A stretch of 64,000 bases of DNA from JAISGQ01 sp045604965 (GTDB taxonomy: Bacteria; Bacillota; Clostridia; Oscillospirales; Acutalibacteraceae): assembly GCA_045604965.1 (NCBI GenBank), contig JAZUPB010000011.1:1-64000 (forward strand), read 5' to 3'. Positions 25,574-33,179 of the stretch are shown in pieces; positions within the stretch are counted from its first letter, which is position 1; each line of letters starts with the position of its first letter. The notes under the pieces were generated by a model that made no database searches, was not told the origin of the DNA, and saw only the letters and a list, made by a program, of their open reading frames with translations. A program made the translations under genes and the position numbers.

Positions 25574-25602
25574 ATTATAACTTCATTGCGTTTCTGTGTC
25601 AA
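25574..25602 (-). promoter_or_regulatory. perfect-consensus promoter of the YczE-like gene
   Basis: On the minus strand TTGACA (25597-25602), exactly 17 bases, then TATAAT (25574-25579). It fixes the transcript start near 25567 and so decides the start codon of the gene. Confidence 0.8.
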
Positions 25603-25708
25603 CAGCGGCTTCTTTTCTGGTTATATAAACAAACCCTCAACTGACTATTTAAAAATAACCAGTTTTGTTTTATCTTCATTATATAACTGAGAAAACGGAG
25701 GCATCGCT

Positions 25709-26314
25709 ATGATGACTGTAACATACAAAGTAAAAAACGGCATTTACATCAATATGACAAACCGCTGTCCCTGCGCCTGCACCTTCTGCCTACGGCAGAA
25801 CAGCGACTGCGTATACGGCTCTGATTCTCTGTGGCTCGATCGTGAGCCGACTGTTGAGGAGGTCTGCGAAAGCATTGCTTCCTACGACCTTTCAAAGGAA
25901 CAGGAGATAGTTTTCTGCGGCTACGGCGAGCCGACTGAGCGTCTTGATGATCTGCTTGCTGTGGCTTCTTTTATCCGCTCGAAGAGCGATATTCCCATTC
26001 GCATAAACACAAACGGACTCTCTGACCTTATAAACGGCGAAAGGACTGCGCAGAAGCTCCGTGGACTCATCGACACCGTCTCAATAAGCCTCAATGCTAC
26101 AAACAAGGAAGATTATCTGAGCATAGTCAGACCGAAGTTCGGTATCGGCTCATTCGATGCCATGCTAAGCTTTGCAAAGGACTGCACCCTTTATATCCCC
26201 AATGTGATAATGACGGTGGTTGATGTGGTCACCACTCCCGAAGAGCAGGAGAAATGCAGAGAGATCTGTGATTCTGTCGGTGCTGTGCTTCGCATAAGAC
26301 CGTATGAGGAATAA
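25709..26314 (+). CDS. TatD-associated radical SAM protein (TIGR04038-like)
   Basis: A 201-residue radical SAM enzyme. Cysteines 20, 24 and 27 form the CX3CX2C motif for the [4Fe-4S] cluster that cleaves S-adenosylmethionine; VFCGYGEPTERLDDL is the glycine-rich SAM-binding segment and IRINTNGLSDLI follows as expected. The length and motifs match the small radical SAM family usually found beside or fused to TatD DNase; no tatD gene lies next to it here. The substrate is unknown. CGGAGG lies 9-10 bases before the ATG; a second ATG follows directly at 25712. Confidence 0.88.
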   Translation: MMTVTYKVKNGIYINMTNRCPCACTFCLRQNSDCVYGSDSLWLDREPTVEEVCESIASYDLSKEQEIVFCGYGEPTERLDDLLAVASFIRSKSDIPIRINTNGLSDLINGERTAQKLRGLIDTVSISLNATNKEDYLSIVRPKFGIGSFDAMLSFAKDCTLYIPNVIMTVVDVVTTPEEQEKCREICDSVGAVLRIRPYEE

Positions 26315-26335
26315 GTGTATTCTGATGCTTTTGTG

Positions 26336-26363
26336 TTGAATCGCGTAATTTTTCATATATAAT
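26336..26363 (+). promoter_or_regulatory. promoter of the ABC exporter gene
   Basis: TTGAAT (26336-26341), 16 bases, perfect TATAAT (26358-26363), about 35 bases before the start codon. Confidence 0.6.
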
Positions 26364-26397
26364 TAAATTATACTGATATATAAAGGAACGTGATGCT

Positions 26398-28242
26398 ATG
26401 GCAGGACCTATGGGACGCGGACTGGGTCCGCGCGGATTTCTCACCGACGAAGAAAAGCAAAATATGCCGAAGGTCACAAAGGATCTTCTTCTGCGTATTT
26501 TAGGCTACCTCAAACCTTACTGGCTGCAGTTTGTATTTGTGTTTGTGGCTATTCTGCTGTCGGCAGGGGTGGGACTTCTCCCCTCCATTATTACAGGCCG
26601 AATAGTTGATGAGGCTCTTGTGGGCGAAAATCTTGCACTTTTGATAAAACTGCTTCTTATGGCTTTTGCCACACTTACAATCTCTCAGGTAATCGGCGTA
26701 CTTGAAAACTACATAAACGCCTGGATATCACAGCGCATCATCTTTGATATGAAGAACCAGATGTACGATCATCTGCAGCATATGCCCCACTCTTTCTTTA
26801 CTTCCGAAAAGCAAGGCGATATCATCACCCGAATGAACACCGACATAAGCGGTGTCAGCAGTGTTATATCAGGAACACTTTCCAGCATCGTAAGCAATGT
26901 TGCCACCGTTGTTACCACCCTTGTGGCACTGTTTACTATGAGCTGGAAGCTCGCTATCGTCGGCATTATCGTTATACCCCTTTTGATACTGCCCACCAAA
27001 AGCGTCGGCAAGACCAGATGGAAGCTTCTGACCGAAAGTCAGGCTAAAAACGACGAAATGAACCAGCTTGTAAATGAGACCCTCAGCGTAAGCGGTTCTA
27101 TGCTTGTCAAGCTCTTTACAAGGGAAAAGAAAGAGTACGACCGCTTCGTGGATGTCAACGAGGAAGTCACTCAGCTTTCTCTCAAGGAACAGCGCAGCGG
27201 CAAGTGGTTTATGGTCATTATGGGTATGTTTACCCAGATAGGTCCGCTTCTCATCTACTTTGCAGGCGGCTTACTCATTATAAAGGAACTTGACCCCACT
27301 CTCACAGTCGGTGTTATCACCGCAACTGTTGCTCTTATCAACAGACTGTACCGTCCTGTTCAGTCTCTCCTTAACATTCAGGTCGATTTCACACGTTCAC
27401 TTGCACTGTTTACACGTATTTTCGATTACTTCGACAAGGAGAACACCATCGTTTCTCCCGAAAACGGCAAAAAGCCTCCTGTTGCCTGTGCCGAGATAGA
27501 TTTTGAACACGTCAGCTTCTCATATTCTCCTGACAAGCCCCTCCTTACAGACATCGACTTTACTGTTCCCGGCGGCCAGATGTTTGCTATTGTCGGACCT
27601 TCCGGCTCTGGTAAGTCAACGGTCGTTAATCTCATCCCCAGACTTTATGACGTCTGCGGAGGCAGTGTCACCGTCGGCGGTGTTGATGTGCGTGATTTCG
27701 ATCTTACATATCTGCGAGAGAGAATCGGCGTTGTCACTCAGGATACATATCTTTTCAACGGCACCATAAAAGAAAATCTGCTGTATGCCAAGGACGATGC
27801 CACTGATGAAGAAATCGAAGCCGCCTGCCGCACCGCAAGTATTCACGAATTTATAATCAATCAGCCGGACGGTTATGATACCATGGTCGGCAACCGAGGC
27901 CTGAAGCTCTCAGGCGGTGAAAAACAGCGTCTTTCCATCGCCCGTGTCATACTCAAAAATCCCGAAATTCTTATTCTCGACGAAGCTACTTCTGCTCTTG
28001 ATTCCATATCGGAAAACGCAATCCAGGACGCTCTAGAGGTTCTTATGGAAGGCAGAACCAGCATTGTTATTGCTCACAGGCTGTCCACCATTCTCAAAGC
28101 GGACAAGATACTTGTTGTTAAGGACGGCGTTATAGCTGAGCAGGGAACTCACGAGGATCTTCTCGCAAAAGGCGGCACTTACCGCGATCTGTACGAGACT
28201 CAGTTCAGACAGATACTCGATTACGAAGCAGAGAAAAAATAA
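26398..28242 (+). CDS. ABC exporter, fused permease-ATPase (MdlB/MsbA type)
   Basis: A 614-residue half-transporter: a charged glycine-rich N-terminus, six transmembrane helices (about 35-330), then a nucleotide-binding domain with Walker A GPSGSGKST at about 399-407, signature LSGGEKQR, Walker B ILILDEATSALD and H-loop IAHR. It must dimerise, either with itself or with another half-transporter; no second half lies beside it, so a homodimer is likely. Substrate unknown: drug, lipid or peptide export are all possible in this family. AAAGGAA lies before the ATG. Confidence 0.93.
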   Translation: MAGPMGRGLGPRGFLTDEEKQNMPKVTKDLLLRILGYLKPYWLQFVFVFVAILLSAGVGLLPSIITGRIVDEALVGENLALLIKLLLMAFATLTISQVIGVLENYINAWISQRIIFDMKNQMYDHLQHMPHSFFTSEKQGDIITRMNTDISGVSSVISGTLSSIVSNVATVVTTLVALFTMSWKLAIVGIIVIPLLILPTKSVGKTRWKLLTESQAKNDEMNQLVNETLSVSGSMLVKLFTREKKEYDRFVDVNEEVTQLSLKEQRSGKWFMVIMGMFTQIGPLLIYFAGGLLIIKELDPTLTVGVITATVALINRLYRPVQSLLNIQVDFTRSLALFTRIFDYFDKENTIVSPENGKKPPVACAEIDFEHVSFSYSPDKPLLTDIDFTVPGGQMFAIVGPSGSGKSTVVNLIPRLYDVCGGSVTVGGVDVRDFDLTYLRERIGVVTQDTYLFNGTIKENLLYAKDDATDEEIEAACRTASIHEFIINQPDGYDTMVGNRGLKLSGGEKQRLSIARVILKNPEILILDEATSALDSISENAIQDALEVLMEGRTSIVIAHRLSTILKADKILVVKDGVIAEQGTHEDLLAKGGTYRDLYETQFRQILDYEAEKK

Positions 28243-28248
28243 ACTGTT

Positions 28249-28284
28249 AATAACCCTCGTTTGCCGATGCAAACGAGGGTTATG
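28249..28284. terminator. bidirectional terminator after the ABC exporter
   Basis: ATAACCCTCGTTTGC and GCAAACGAGGGTTAT form a perfect 15-bp stem with a 4-base loop between convergent genes. Confidence 0.88.
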
Positions 28285-28686
28285 TTATTCTTTTACATTA
28301 TTCACTATATATAAGCCATCATATTTAAGAGTGTATAAAATTTCCTGACCTTCTCCGTTTACAAGTATTTCCACGCAATCGCTCTTCCATCTGACATTTT
28401 CATTTTCAATATAAATTCCGCCTCCGTCATTGTGCTGTGTAAATTTCACATCTGACAGGGTGTTATTTCCTTTTTTCAGTACGAACCTTCCCTGAACTGA
28501 GCCAAATGGCCAATCGGGCTCTCCTATCTGATAGACATTGAGTGTATACGAAGAATCGATGCTTTTGAATTCTGCCGCCAGTTCCTTCTTATATTCGTTA
28601 TTATATATGATGCATCCGACAAACAGCATAACTATTATCAAAACAGCCAAAATAACTGTTCCTATTATCTTAAACATAGTTTTCAT
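28285..28686 (-). CDS. small membrane-anchored protein of unknown function
   Basis: A 133-residue protein with one N-terminal hydrophobic anchor (FKIIGTVILAVLIIVMLFVGCII) and an outside domain of about 100 residues (LNVYQIGEPDWPFGSVQGRFVLKKG). The WPFGS and HNDGGGIYIENE stretches suggest a compact beta-rich domain. AAGGGGG precedes the ATG. Not recognised; a cysteine inside the hydrophobic stretch is probably not a lipobox because the segment continues after it. Confidence 0.7.
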   Translation of the reverse strand: MKTMFKIIGTVILAVLIIVMLFVGCIIYNNEYKKELAAEFKSIDSSYTLNVYQIGEPDWPFGSVQGRFVLKKGNNTLSDVKFTQHNDGGGIYIENENVRWKSDCVEILVNGEGQEILYTLKYDGLYIVNNVKE

Positions 28687-28769
28687 TCAATTCCCCCTTC
28701 TCTCATTATTGCGTTGTAAATACTGAAATACAGAATTTTATACATTAATCATTATTACAGGATATATAT

Positions 28770-28812
28770 TCATCCCATTCACACATCATTTGATTTTGTG
28801 TGAATGGGATGA
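28770..28812 (-). terminator. terminator after the GH79-like gene
   Basis: CATCCCATTCACAC and GTGTGAATGGGATG form a perfect 14-bp stem, 19 bases after the stop on the minus strand. The T run is weak. Confidence 0.65.
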
Positions 28813-28830
28813 CATTTTAAATTACATTTG

Positions 28831-30345
28831 TCAGATGACTATAAATGTGCAGCCGCCGGGTGCTATGCTGATATTTCCGCTCTCTGCGGCTGCTCCTGCA
28901 AGCTCAGGCAGATCGTCATTTTCATCAAGCACCAGTTCTTTTCCGTTGAGAAGCATTGTACGGCTTCTTATCTTTCCGTTTCCTGTAAGCGCATATACCT
29001 TTGCTGCCTTCGGAATCTCTACTGTTGTTGTCTCTGTCCAGGAAGTGTTGATCACAAGATAAACAAAGCCTTCTTTTCCATCCTTGCGTGAATGGACATA
29101 AACGTGTGCCCCTTCGCGGTTCTTTTCTCCCGACGCATAAACCACATCGCCCATAAGACGTTTCCACAGCAGTGCTGCAAAATAACTCGGACGGGGTACA
29201 AATGTACCGTGCTTAAGCCAGCCATAGTCGGAGGATGCCAGCGTATTATGGAATATAACACCGTCAGTGGCAGATGCAAAATCACCGAACTCGTTGAGGG
29301 TTCGCGGAACCTCAAGATATGTCGATGCCCAGGTATGACCGCCTGCACCTGCGTCTCCGCTCTCTGTGACCCACATTTCTCCGCCCGGTACATATTTATC
29401 TCTGTACGGAACAAAACATCTTGCGCAGAAGCCCGCCATTCCGAGATATTCTTCAGACATTGCCTTTTCTGCAGGAGTATACATCTGAGGCATTACAGGT
29501 GCCATACGCTCCGATATGCCGTTGTAGTAATGATAGCTGAATACATCAGGCAGCTCCTTGCAGTCCTTCATAAGCTCTTCTGTGGTGCAGCTCTTCATAA
29601 CATCTGCTATGCCTGCACCGCCGGATTTTCCTCTGTCTCCTCCTGTAAGTGCCTCAGCATCGCAGGTGCAGGGACCTACTATAAGGCAATCGGGATAATT
29701 TTCTCTTACCCATCTGTGGAAAAGCTCCTGATCGCGGCGGAAATACTCGGGAGTATAGTTCGGAGGAAATCCGGTGATATCCATCATATTGGGCTCGTTG
29801 GTAAATTCAACTGCGTTTATGGGAACTCCGTACTCCCTGCTAAATGCAAATATCTGCTCTGCCTGACTTGGATTCCAAGGTTCTTCCGAACTGTGAAGTC
29901 CCTCACAGTTTGCCATAGAGATAAGCAGCTTGCCATCTACTGCCTTGACAAATTCAAGCAGATTTATCCACTGCTGCTTTTTAAGCACATTCTGATAGCC
30001 CTCAGGGGCAGTTCCTGCAGGATATTTATCCTCAAAATCATAATATGTCTTAGTTGCCCAGGTACCTGATACTCTTATCCAGCACAATCCAAGGTCTTTT
30101 GCCAACTTGATAAGACGGGGATTCGTTGTATCTATGGGATCGTACCACTGGTGCATTGCACCGAATCCCTTGCTGAAATCCGGCGGCGGTACCTGCTCGG
30201 TACCGTCGATCTGTTCTTCTGTATACGCTTTCCAGAACGTGCCTCCGGTCACTTCAGTCATTTCTATGTTATATGAAATCATTCGCGGATTCACACTGCG
30301 AATTTTGGTCAACTTATCGGGATTAATTCTGATTATCTCTGCCAT
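28831..30345 (-). CDS. GH79-like (clan GH-A) glycosidase
   Basis: A 504-residue enzyme without a signal peptide. The clan GH-A layout is visible: VEFTNEPNMMDITG carries the likely acid/base glutamate of the NEP motif, VFSYHYYNG follows, and MWVTESGDAGAGGHTWASTYLEV carries the likely nucleophile glutamate. The later ASSDYGWLKHGTFVPRPSYFAALLWKRLMG closely parallels the heparanase/beta-glucuronidase family GH79. A C-terminal beta domain follows. Substrate is probably a uronic-acid or related beta-glycoside; this is inferred. Being intracellular, it would act on imported oligosaccharides, but no transporter is adjacent. GGAAGGA precedes the start. Confidence 0.72.
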   Translation of the reverse strand: MAEIIRINPDKLTKIRSVNPRMISYNIEMTEVTGGTFWKAYTEEQIDGTEQVPPPDFSKGFGAMHQWYDPIDTTNPRLIKLAKDLGLCWIRVSGTWATKTYYDFEDKYPAGTAPEGYQNVLKKQQWINLLEFVKAVDGKLLISMANCEGLHSSEEPWNPSQAEQIFAFSREYGVPINAVEFTNEPNMMDITGFPPNYTPEYFRRDQELFHRWVRENYPDCLIVGPCTCDAEALTGGDRGKSGGAGIADVMKSCTTEELMKDCKELPDVFSYHYYNGISERMAPVMPQMYTPAEKAMSEEYLGMAGFCARCFVPYRDKYVPGGEMWVTESGDAGAGGHTWASTYLEVPRTLNEFGDFASATDGVIFHNTLASSDYGWLKHGTFVPRPSYFAALLWKRLMGDVVYASGEKNREGAHVYVHSRKDGKEGFVYLVINTSWTETTTVEIPKAAKVYALTGNGKIRSRTMLLNGKELVLDENDDLPELAGAAAESGNISIAPGGCTFIVI

Positions 30346-30393
30346 CTTTATCCTTCCTTCGGTTTTATTGTTCTGCCGATTGCAGACATAACT

Positions 30394-30422
30394 ATTATAA
30401 ACCTTTTTGCTTATTATTTCAA
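30394..30422 (-). promoter_or_regulatory. promoter of the GH79-like gene
   Basis: On the minus strand TTGAAA (30417-30422), 17 bases, TATAAT (30394-30399), about 49 bases before the start. Confidence 0.7.
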
Positions 30423-30466
30423 TGTGCAGTATGTGAATATTGTTAATGTGCGAATGATTGAAAATA

Positions 30467-30510
30467 AAAAATGTTCATAACGCATCGGCGAAGATACGTT
30501 ATGAACATTC
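30467..30510 (-). terminator. terminator of the tRNA-Leu gene
   Basis: AATGTTCATAACG and CGTTATGAACATT form a 13-bp stem, followed on the minus strand by TTTTTA. It starts a few bases after the tRNA 3' end. Confidence 0.85.
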
Positions 30511-30514
30511 TAAA

Positions 30515-30601
30515 TGGTGCCGGTGACCGGACTTGAACCGGTACGATATCACTACCGAGGGATTTTAAGTCCCTTGTGTCTGCCTATTCCACCACACCGG
30601 C
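30515..30601 (-). tRNA. tRNA-Leu (anticodon TAA)
   Basis: An 87-base tRNA with encoded CCA. On the minus strand it begins GCCGGTGTGG and ends CACCGGCACCA, giving a paired acceptor stem; GGTTCAAGTCC is the T-loop region. The anticodon loop CTTAAAA has TAA at 30565-30567. The long variable arm (CTCGGTAGTGATATCG region) is typical of a class II tRNA. A dedicated terminator follows. Confidence 0.96.
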
Positions 30602-30714
30602 GAAGAACTTTTCATATGATATCACGTCCACATCACATTTTCAAGTAGTATTTACCAAAAATAATATCCTTCCTCCTGCTGTATTATATCTGTTCAAATC
30701 CTGAGATTTGTATA

Positions 30715-30743
30715 TTGAATTGAATTTACTGCGGTTGTATAAT
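30715..30743 (+). promoter_or_regulatory. promoter of the hydrolase-Nudix-deformylase operon
   Basis: TTGAAT (30715-30720), 17 bases, perfect TATAAT (30738-30743), 29 bases before the first start. Confidence 0.7.
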
Positions 30744-30772
30744 AATGAAAGAAAATAAACGGAGATGTTTAT

Positions 30773-31720
30773 ATGACCGCTTTATACATCGCACTTGGCA
30801 TTTTGGCTTTTCTGGTAATACTTACATTCATTACCGCATTTATCTGCTACCGCATATGCTTTTATTCTCCGAAAAGAAAAGAGTACGGTCCCGATGAATA
30901 TGAGATCCCCGACGGCAGGATCTATGAGCCGTACCGCGATCAGATGATCCAGTGGATGAAAGAGACAAGAGAAACGGATCACGAGGATATTTCGATCAAA
31001 TCTCACGACGGACTTACTCTCCGCGGAAAATACTACCATCTTTCCGACGGACTTATAACAGAGCTTATGTTTCACGGCTACAGAGGAAGAGCCGAGCGCG
31101 ACCTCTGCGGTGGTATGCAGCGATGCTTTGCTCTCAAGCGCAATGTACTTATGATAGATCAGCGCGCAAGCGGAAGCAGCGACGGCAGCACCATCACCTT
31201 CGGCATCAAGGAGCGTTACGATGTTCTCTCCTGGGTAAATTACGCGATAGAGCGCTTTGGTCCCGATGTAAGAATTATGCTTACAGGTATTTCAATGGGT
31301 GCTGCTACAGTTATGATGGCAGGCGGACTTGAACTTCCCTCCAATGTTATAGGAATTCTCGCCGACTGCGGCTATACCTCTCCGAAGGATATAATCAAAA
31401 AAGTAATCCGCGATATGAAGCTGCCTGCGAATCTCCTATATCCCTTTGTAAAGCTCGGTGCCAAGGTTTTCGGTCACTTTGATCTCGACGAGGCAAGTGC
31501 AATTGACGCAATGAAGAAGTGCCGTGTACCTGTTATATTTATTCACGGCGAAGACGATGCTTTTGTTCCTTGCGATATGAGCCGCGCCTGTTATGAAGCC
31601 TGTACCACACCCAAGATGATTCTTACCGTTCCCGGGGCAGGTCACGGTCTCGCTTTCATTATCGGCAACGATGAATATATGGTCTCACTTAAAAAGTTCG
31701 AACAGGAGCATTTTGTATGA
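30773..31720 (+). CDS. membrane-anchored alpha/beta hydrolase
   Basis: A 315-residue serine hydrolase with an N-terminal transmembrane helix (about 3-27). The nucleophile elbow is GISMG at about residue 170, VLMIDQRASGSS precedes it as the oxyanion-side strand, an acid lies in IHGEDDAFVP and the catalytic histidine in PGAGHGLAF. This pattern is that of the YqkD/BAAT-like hydrolases (DLH superfamily). The catalytic domain should sit on the inner or outer face of the membrane next to the helix; topology is not decided by the sequence. The stop overlaps the next start (ATGA). Confidence 0.88.
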   Translation: MTALYIALGILAFLVILTFITAFICYRICFYSPKRKEYGPDEYEIPDGRIYEPYRDQMIQWMKETRETDHEDISIKSHDGLTLRGKYYHLSDGLITELMFHGYRGRAERDLCGGMQRCFALKRNVLMIDQRASGSSDGSTITFGIKERYDVLSWVNYAIERFGPDVRIMLTGISMGAATVMMAGGLELPSNVIGILADCGYTSPKDIIKKVIRDMKLPANLLYPFVKLGAKVFGHFDLDEASAIDAMKKCRVPVIFIHGEDDAFVPCDMSRACYEACTTPKMILTVPGAGHGLAFIIGNDEYMVSLKKFEQEHFV

Positions 31721-32097
31721 CAGAAGTAGTTGCAGCGCTTATTTGGGATAATGACAGATTTATGATATGTCAGCGCCCTGCTCACAAGTCACGCGGTATG
31801 CTCTGGGAATTTGTGGGCGGCAAGGTTGAAAAAGGAGAAACGAAAGAACAGGCTCTTATCCGTGAATGCCGCGAGGAGCTTGACATTACACTTATGGTAA
31901 AGGATATTTTCACCGAAGTTACCCACGTCTACCCGGATATCACCGTACATCTGACTCTGTTTAACGCTTTCATATCAGAAGGCACTCCCAGACTTCTTGA
32001 ACACAACGACTTAAAATGGATCACCGTCAGCGAGATCGACAACTATGACTTCTGCCCTGCTGATGAAGAGATTTTAAAACTGCTGAAAAACAGGTGA
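31717..32097 (+). CDS. Nudix hydrolase (MutT-like)
   Basis: A 126-residue Nudix protein. The Nudix box runs from GGKVEKGETKEQALIRE to the glutamates at 53-54, fitting GX5EX7REUXEEXGU, and the flanking EVVAALIWDNDRFMICQRP is typical of 8-oxo-dGTP diphosphatase MutT. It probably cleans the nucleotide pool; other nucleoside diphosphate derivatives cannot be ruled out. It overlaps the hydrolase gene by 4 bases and lies 4 bases before the deformylase gene. Confidence 0.92.
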   Translation: MTEVVAALIWDNDRFMICQRPAHKSRGMLWEFVGGKVEKGETKEQALIRECREELDITLMVKDIFTEVTHVYPDITVHLTLFNAFISEGTPRLLEHNDLKWITVSEIDNYDFCPADEEILKLLKNR

Positions 32098-32101
32098 AGA
32101 T

Positions 32102-32512
32102 ATGATTCGCGAAATTATGAAGGACCCACTTTTTCTTGGTCGAAAGTCCGAAAAGGCAACCGCTGATGATATCCCCGTTGCCGATGACCTGCTCGATACT
32201 CTCAGAGCTCATCGTGAGGGCTGTGTGGGTATGGCGGCAAATATGATCGGCATTTCAAAGCGTATCATCGCATTTGACTGTGACGGCGAGTATATGGTTA
32301 TGTTTAACCCCGAGATAATCAAGTGTTCCGAACCGTATCAGACCGAGGAGGGCTGTCTTTCTCTCGTCGGCACAAGAAAAACAAAGCGTTACAAATCGAT
32401 CAAGGTGCAATATCAGAACAGAGATTTTGCCGTGAGGGTAAAAACCTTTACAGGCTTCACAGCACAGATAATCCAGCACGAGATAGACCACTGCAACGGA
32501 ATAATTATTTAG
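32102..32512 (+). CDS. def: peptide deformylase, short form with altered motif I
   Basis: A 136-residue metalloprotease-type enzyme that removes formyl groups from new proteins. Motif II EGCLS (Cys85 metal ligand) and motif III QHEIDH (His126, Glu127, His130) are intact. Motif I, normally GXGLAAXQXG, reads VGMAANMIG, so the conserved glutamine is methionine at residue 48. That glutamine helps hold the oxyanion in characterised enzymes, so activity may be altered. Short clostridial paralogues of this kind are known from genomes; whether this is the main deformylase of the organism cannot be told from this window. Last gene of a three-gene unit. Confidence 0.87.
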   Translation: MIREIMKDPLFLGRKSEKATADDIPVADDLLDTLRAHREGCVGMAANMIGISKRIIAFDCDGEYMVMFNPEIIKCSEPYQTEEGCLSLVGTRKTKRYKSIKVQYQNRDFAVRVKTFTGFTAQIIQHEIDHCNGIII

Positions 32513-32537
32513 CCTGCAAAATTTGCAGGCTTTTTCC
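32511..32537 (+). terminator. terminator after the deformylase gene
   Basis: AGCCTGC and GCAGGCT flank an AAAATTT loop and are followed by TTTTTCC; the stem begins at the stop codon. Confidence 0.8.
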
Positions 32538-32547
32538 AAATTAATAC

Positions 32548-32574
32548 GTAATCTCTCGCCTTCTTTTGCGACTG
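32548..32574 (+). promoter_or_regulatory. possible ECF-type promoter of the sigma/serpin operon
   Basis: GTAATC (32548-32553), 14 bases and GCGACTG (32568-32574) resemble ECF promoter elements (TGTAAC-like and CGTCTA-like) rather than SigA boxes. It lies 48 bases before the sigma start, suggesting autoregulation. Match is approximate. Confidence 0.4.
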
Positions 32575-32621
32575 TATAAATGAAGGGCCTTTCAAAGTCC
32601 GAAAACGGAAGGAGGATATAT

Positions 32622-33179
32622 ATGGATGATTCGTCAATTATAAAGCTATACTATGAGCGCAGTGAGGATGCGGTTTCTCAGACTGATATAAAATACGGCA
32701 GCTACTGCCGCGCTATAGCCTTGAATATTCTTTCTGTTATCGAAGATGCGGAGGAATGTGTAAATGACACATACATAGCTGCCTGGGAGGCTATACCGCC
32801 TGCCAAACCAAATTCTCTGCGTGTATTTCTCGGAAGGATAACAAGGAATGTATCCATAAGCCGTTTCAGGAAAACCCGTTCTCAAAAGCGATATAACGGT
32901 ATGAATTCTATTCTCGACGAGCTTAGCGAATGCATCCCATCCTCTGAAAATACGGAGCAGGTATCTGACAGTATTCAGCTCACAGAGCTTATAAACCGCT
33001 GGCTTTATTCACTTAATGAAGATGACCGCGCTCTATTCATACGTCGTTACTGGTTCGGAAGTTCCGTTTCAGAGCTTGCCGCTGAATGCGGCTGCTCTGC
33101 CAACACCACTGTACAGCGACTATCACGTCTTCGCAGAAAACTTAAAATCAAGCTTGAATCGGAGGGCATTATAATATGA
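32622..33179 (+). CDS. ECF-type sigma factor paired with the serpin protein
   Basis: A 185-residue sigma-70 family factor. Region 2 covers about 10-85 (CRAIALNILSVIEDAEECVNDTYIAAWE, then LRVFLGRITRNVSISRFRK), region 4 about 120-180 (LYSLNEDDRALFIRRYWFGSSVSELAAECGC followed by the TVQRLSRLRRKLK helix). The ATG at 32622 has GGAAGGAGG 7-8 bases upstream; an earlier in-frame ATG at 32580 lacks a ribosome site. It overlaps the serpin gene start by 4 bases. An extracytoplasmic signal is expected for the family, and the cotranscribed membrane protein is the natural sensor. Confidence 0.92.
   Translation: MDDSSIIKLYYERSEDAVSQTDIKYGSYCRAIALNILSVIEDAEECVNDTYIAAWEAIPPAKPNSLRVFLGRITRNVSISRFRKTRSQKRYNGMNSILDELSECIPSSENTEQVSDSIQLTELINRWLYSLNEDDRALFIRRYWFGSSVSELAAECGCSANTTVQRLSRLRRKLKIKLESEGIII

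Noticed and set aside
29092..30069. Plus-strand frame of 325 residues inside the GH79-like gene
   Set aside because: Cysteine- and histidine-rich antisense translation with no recognisable domain; the minus-strand gene has motifs, promoter and terminator.
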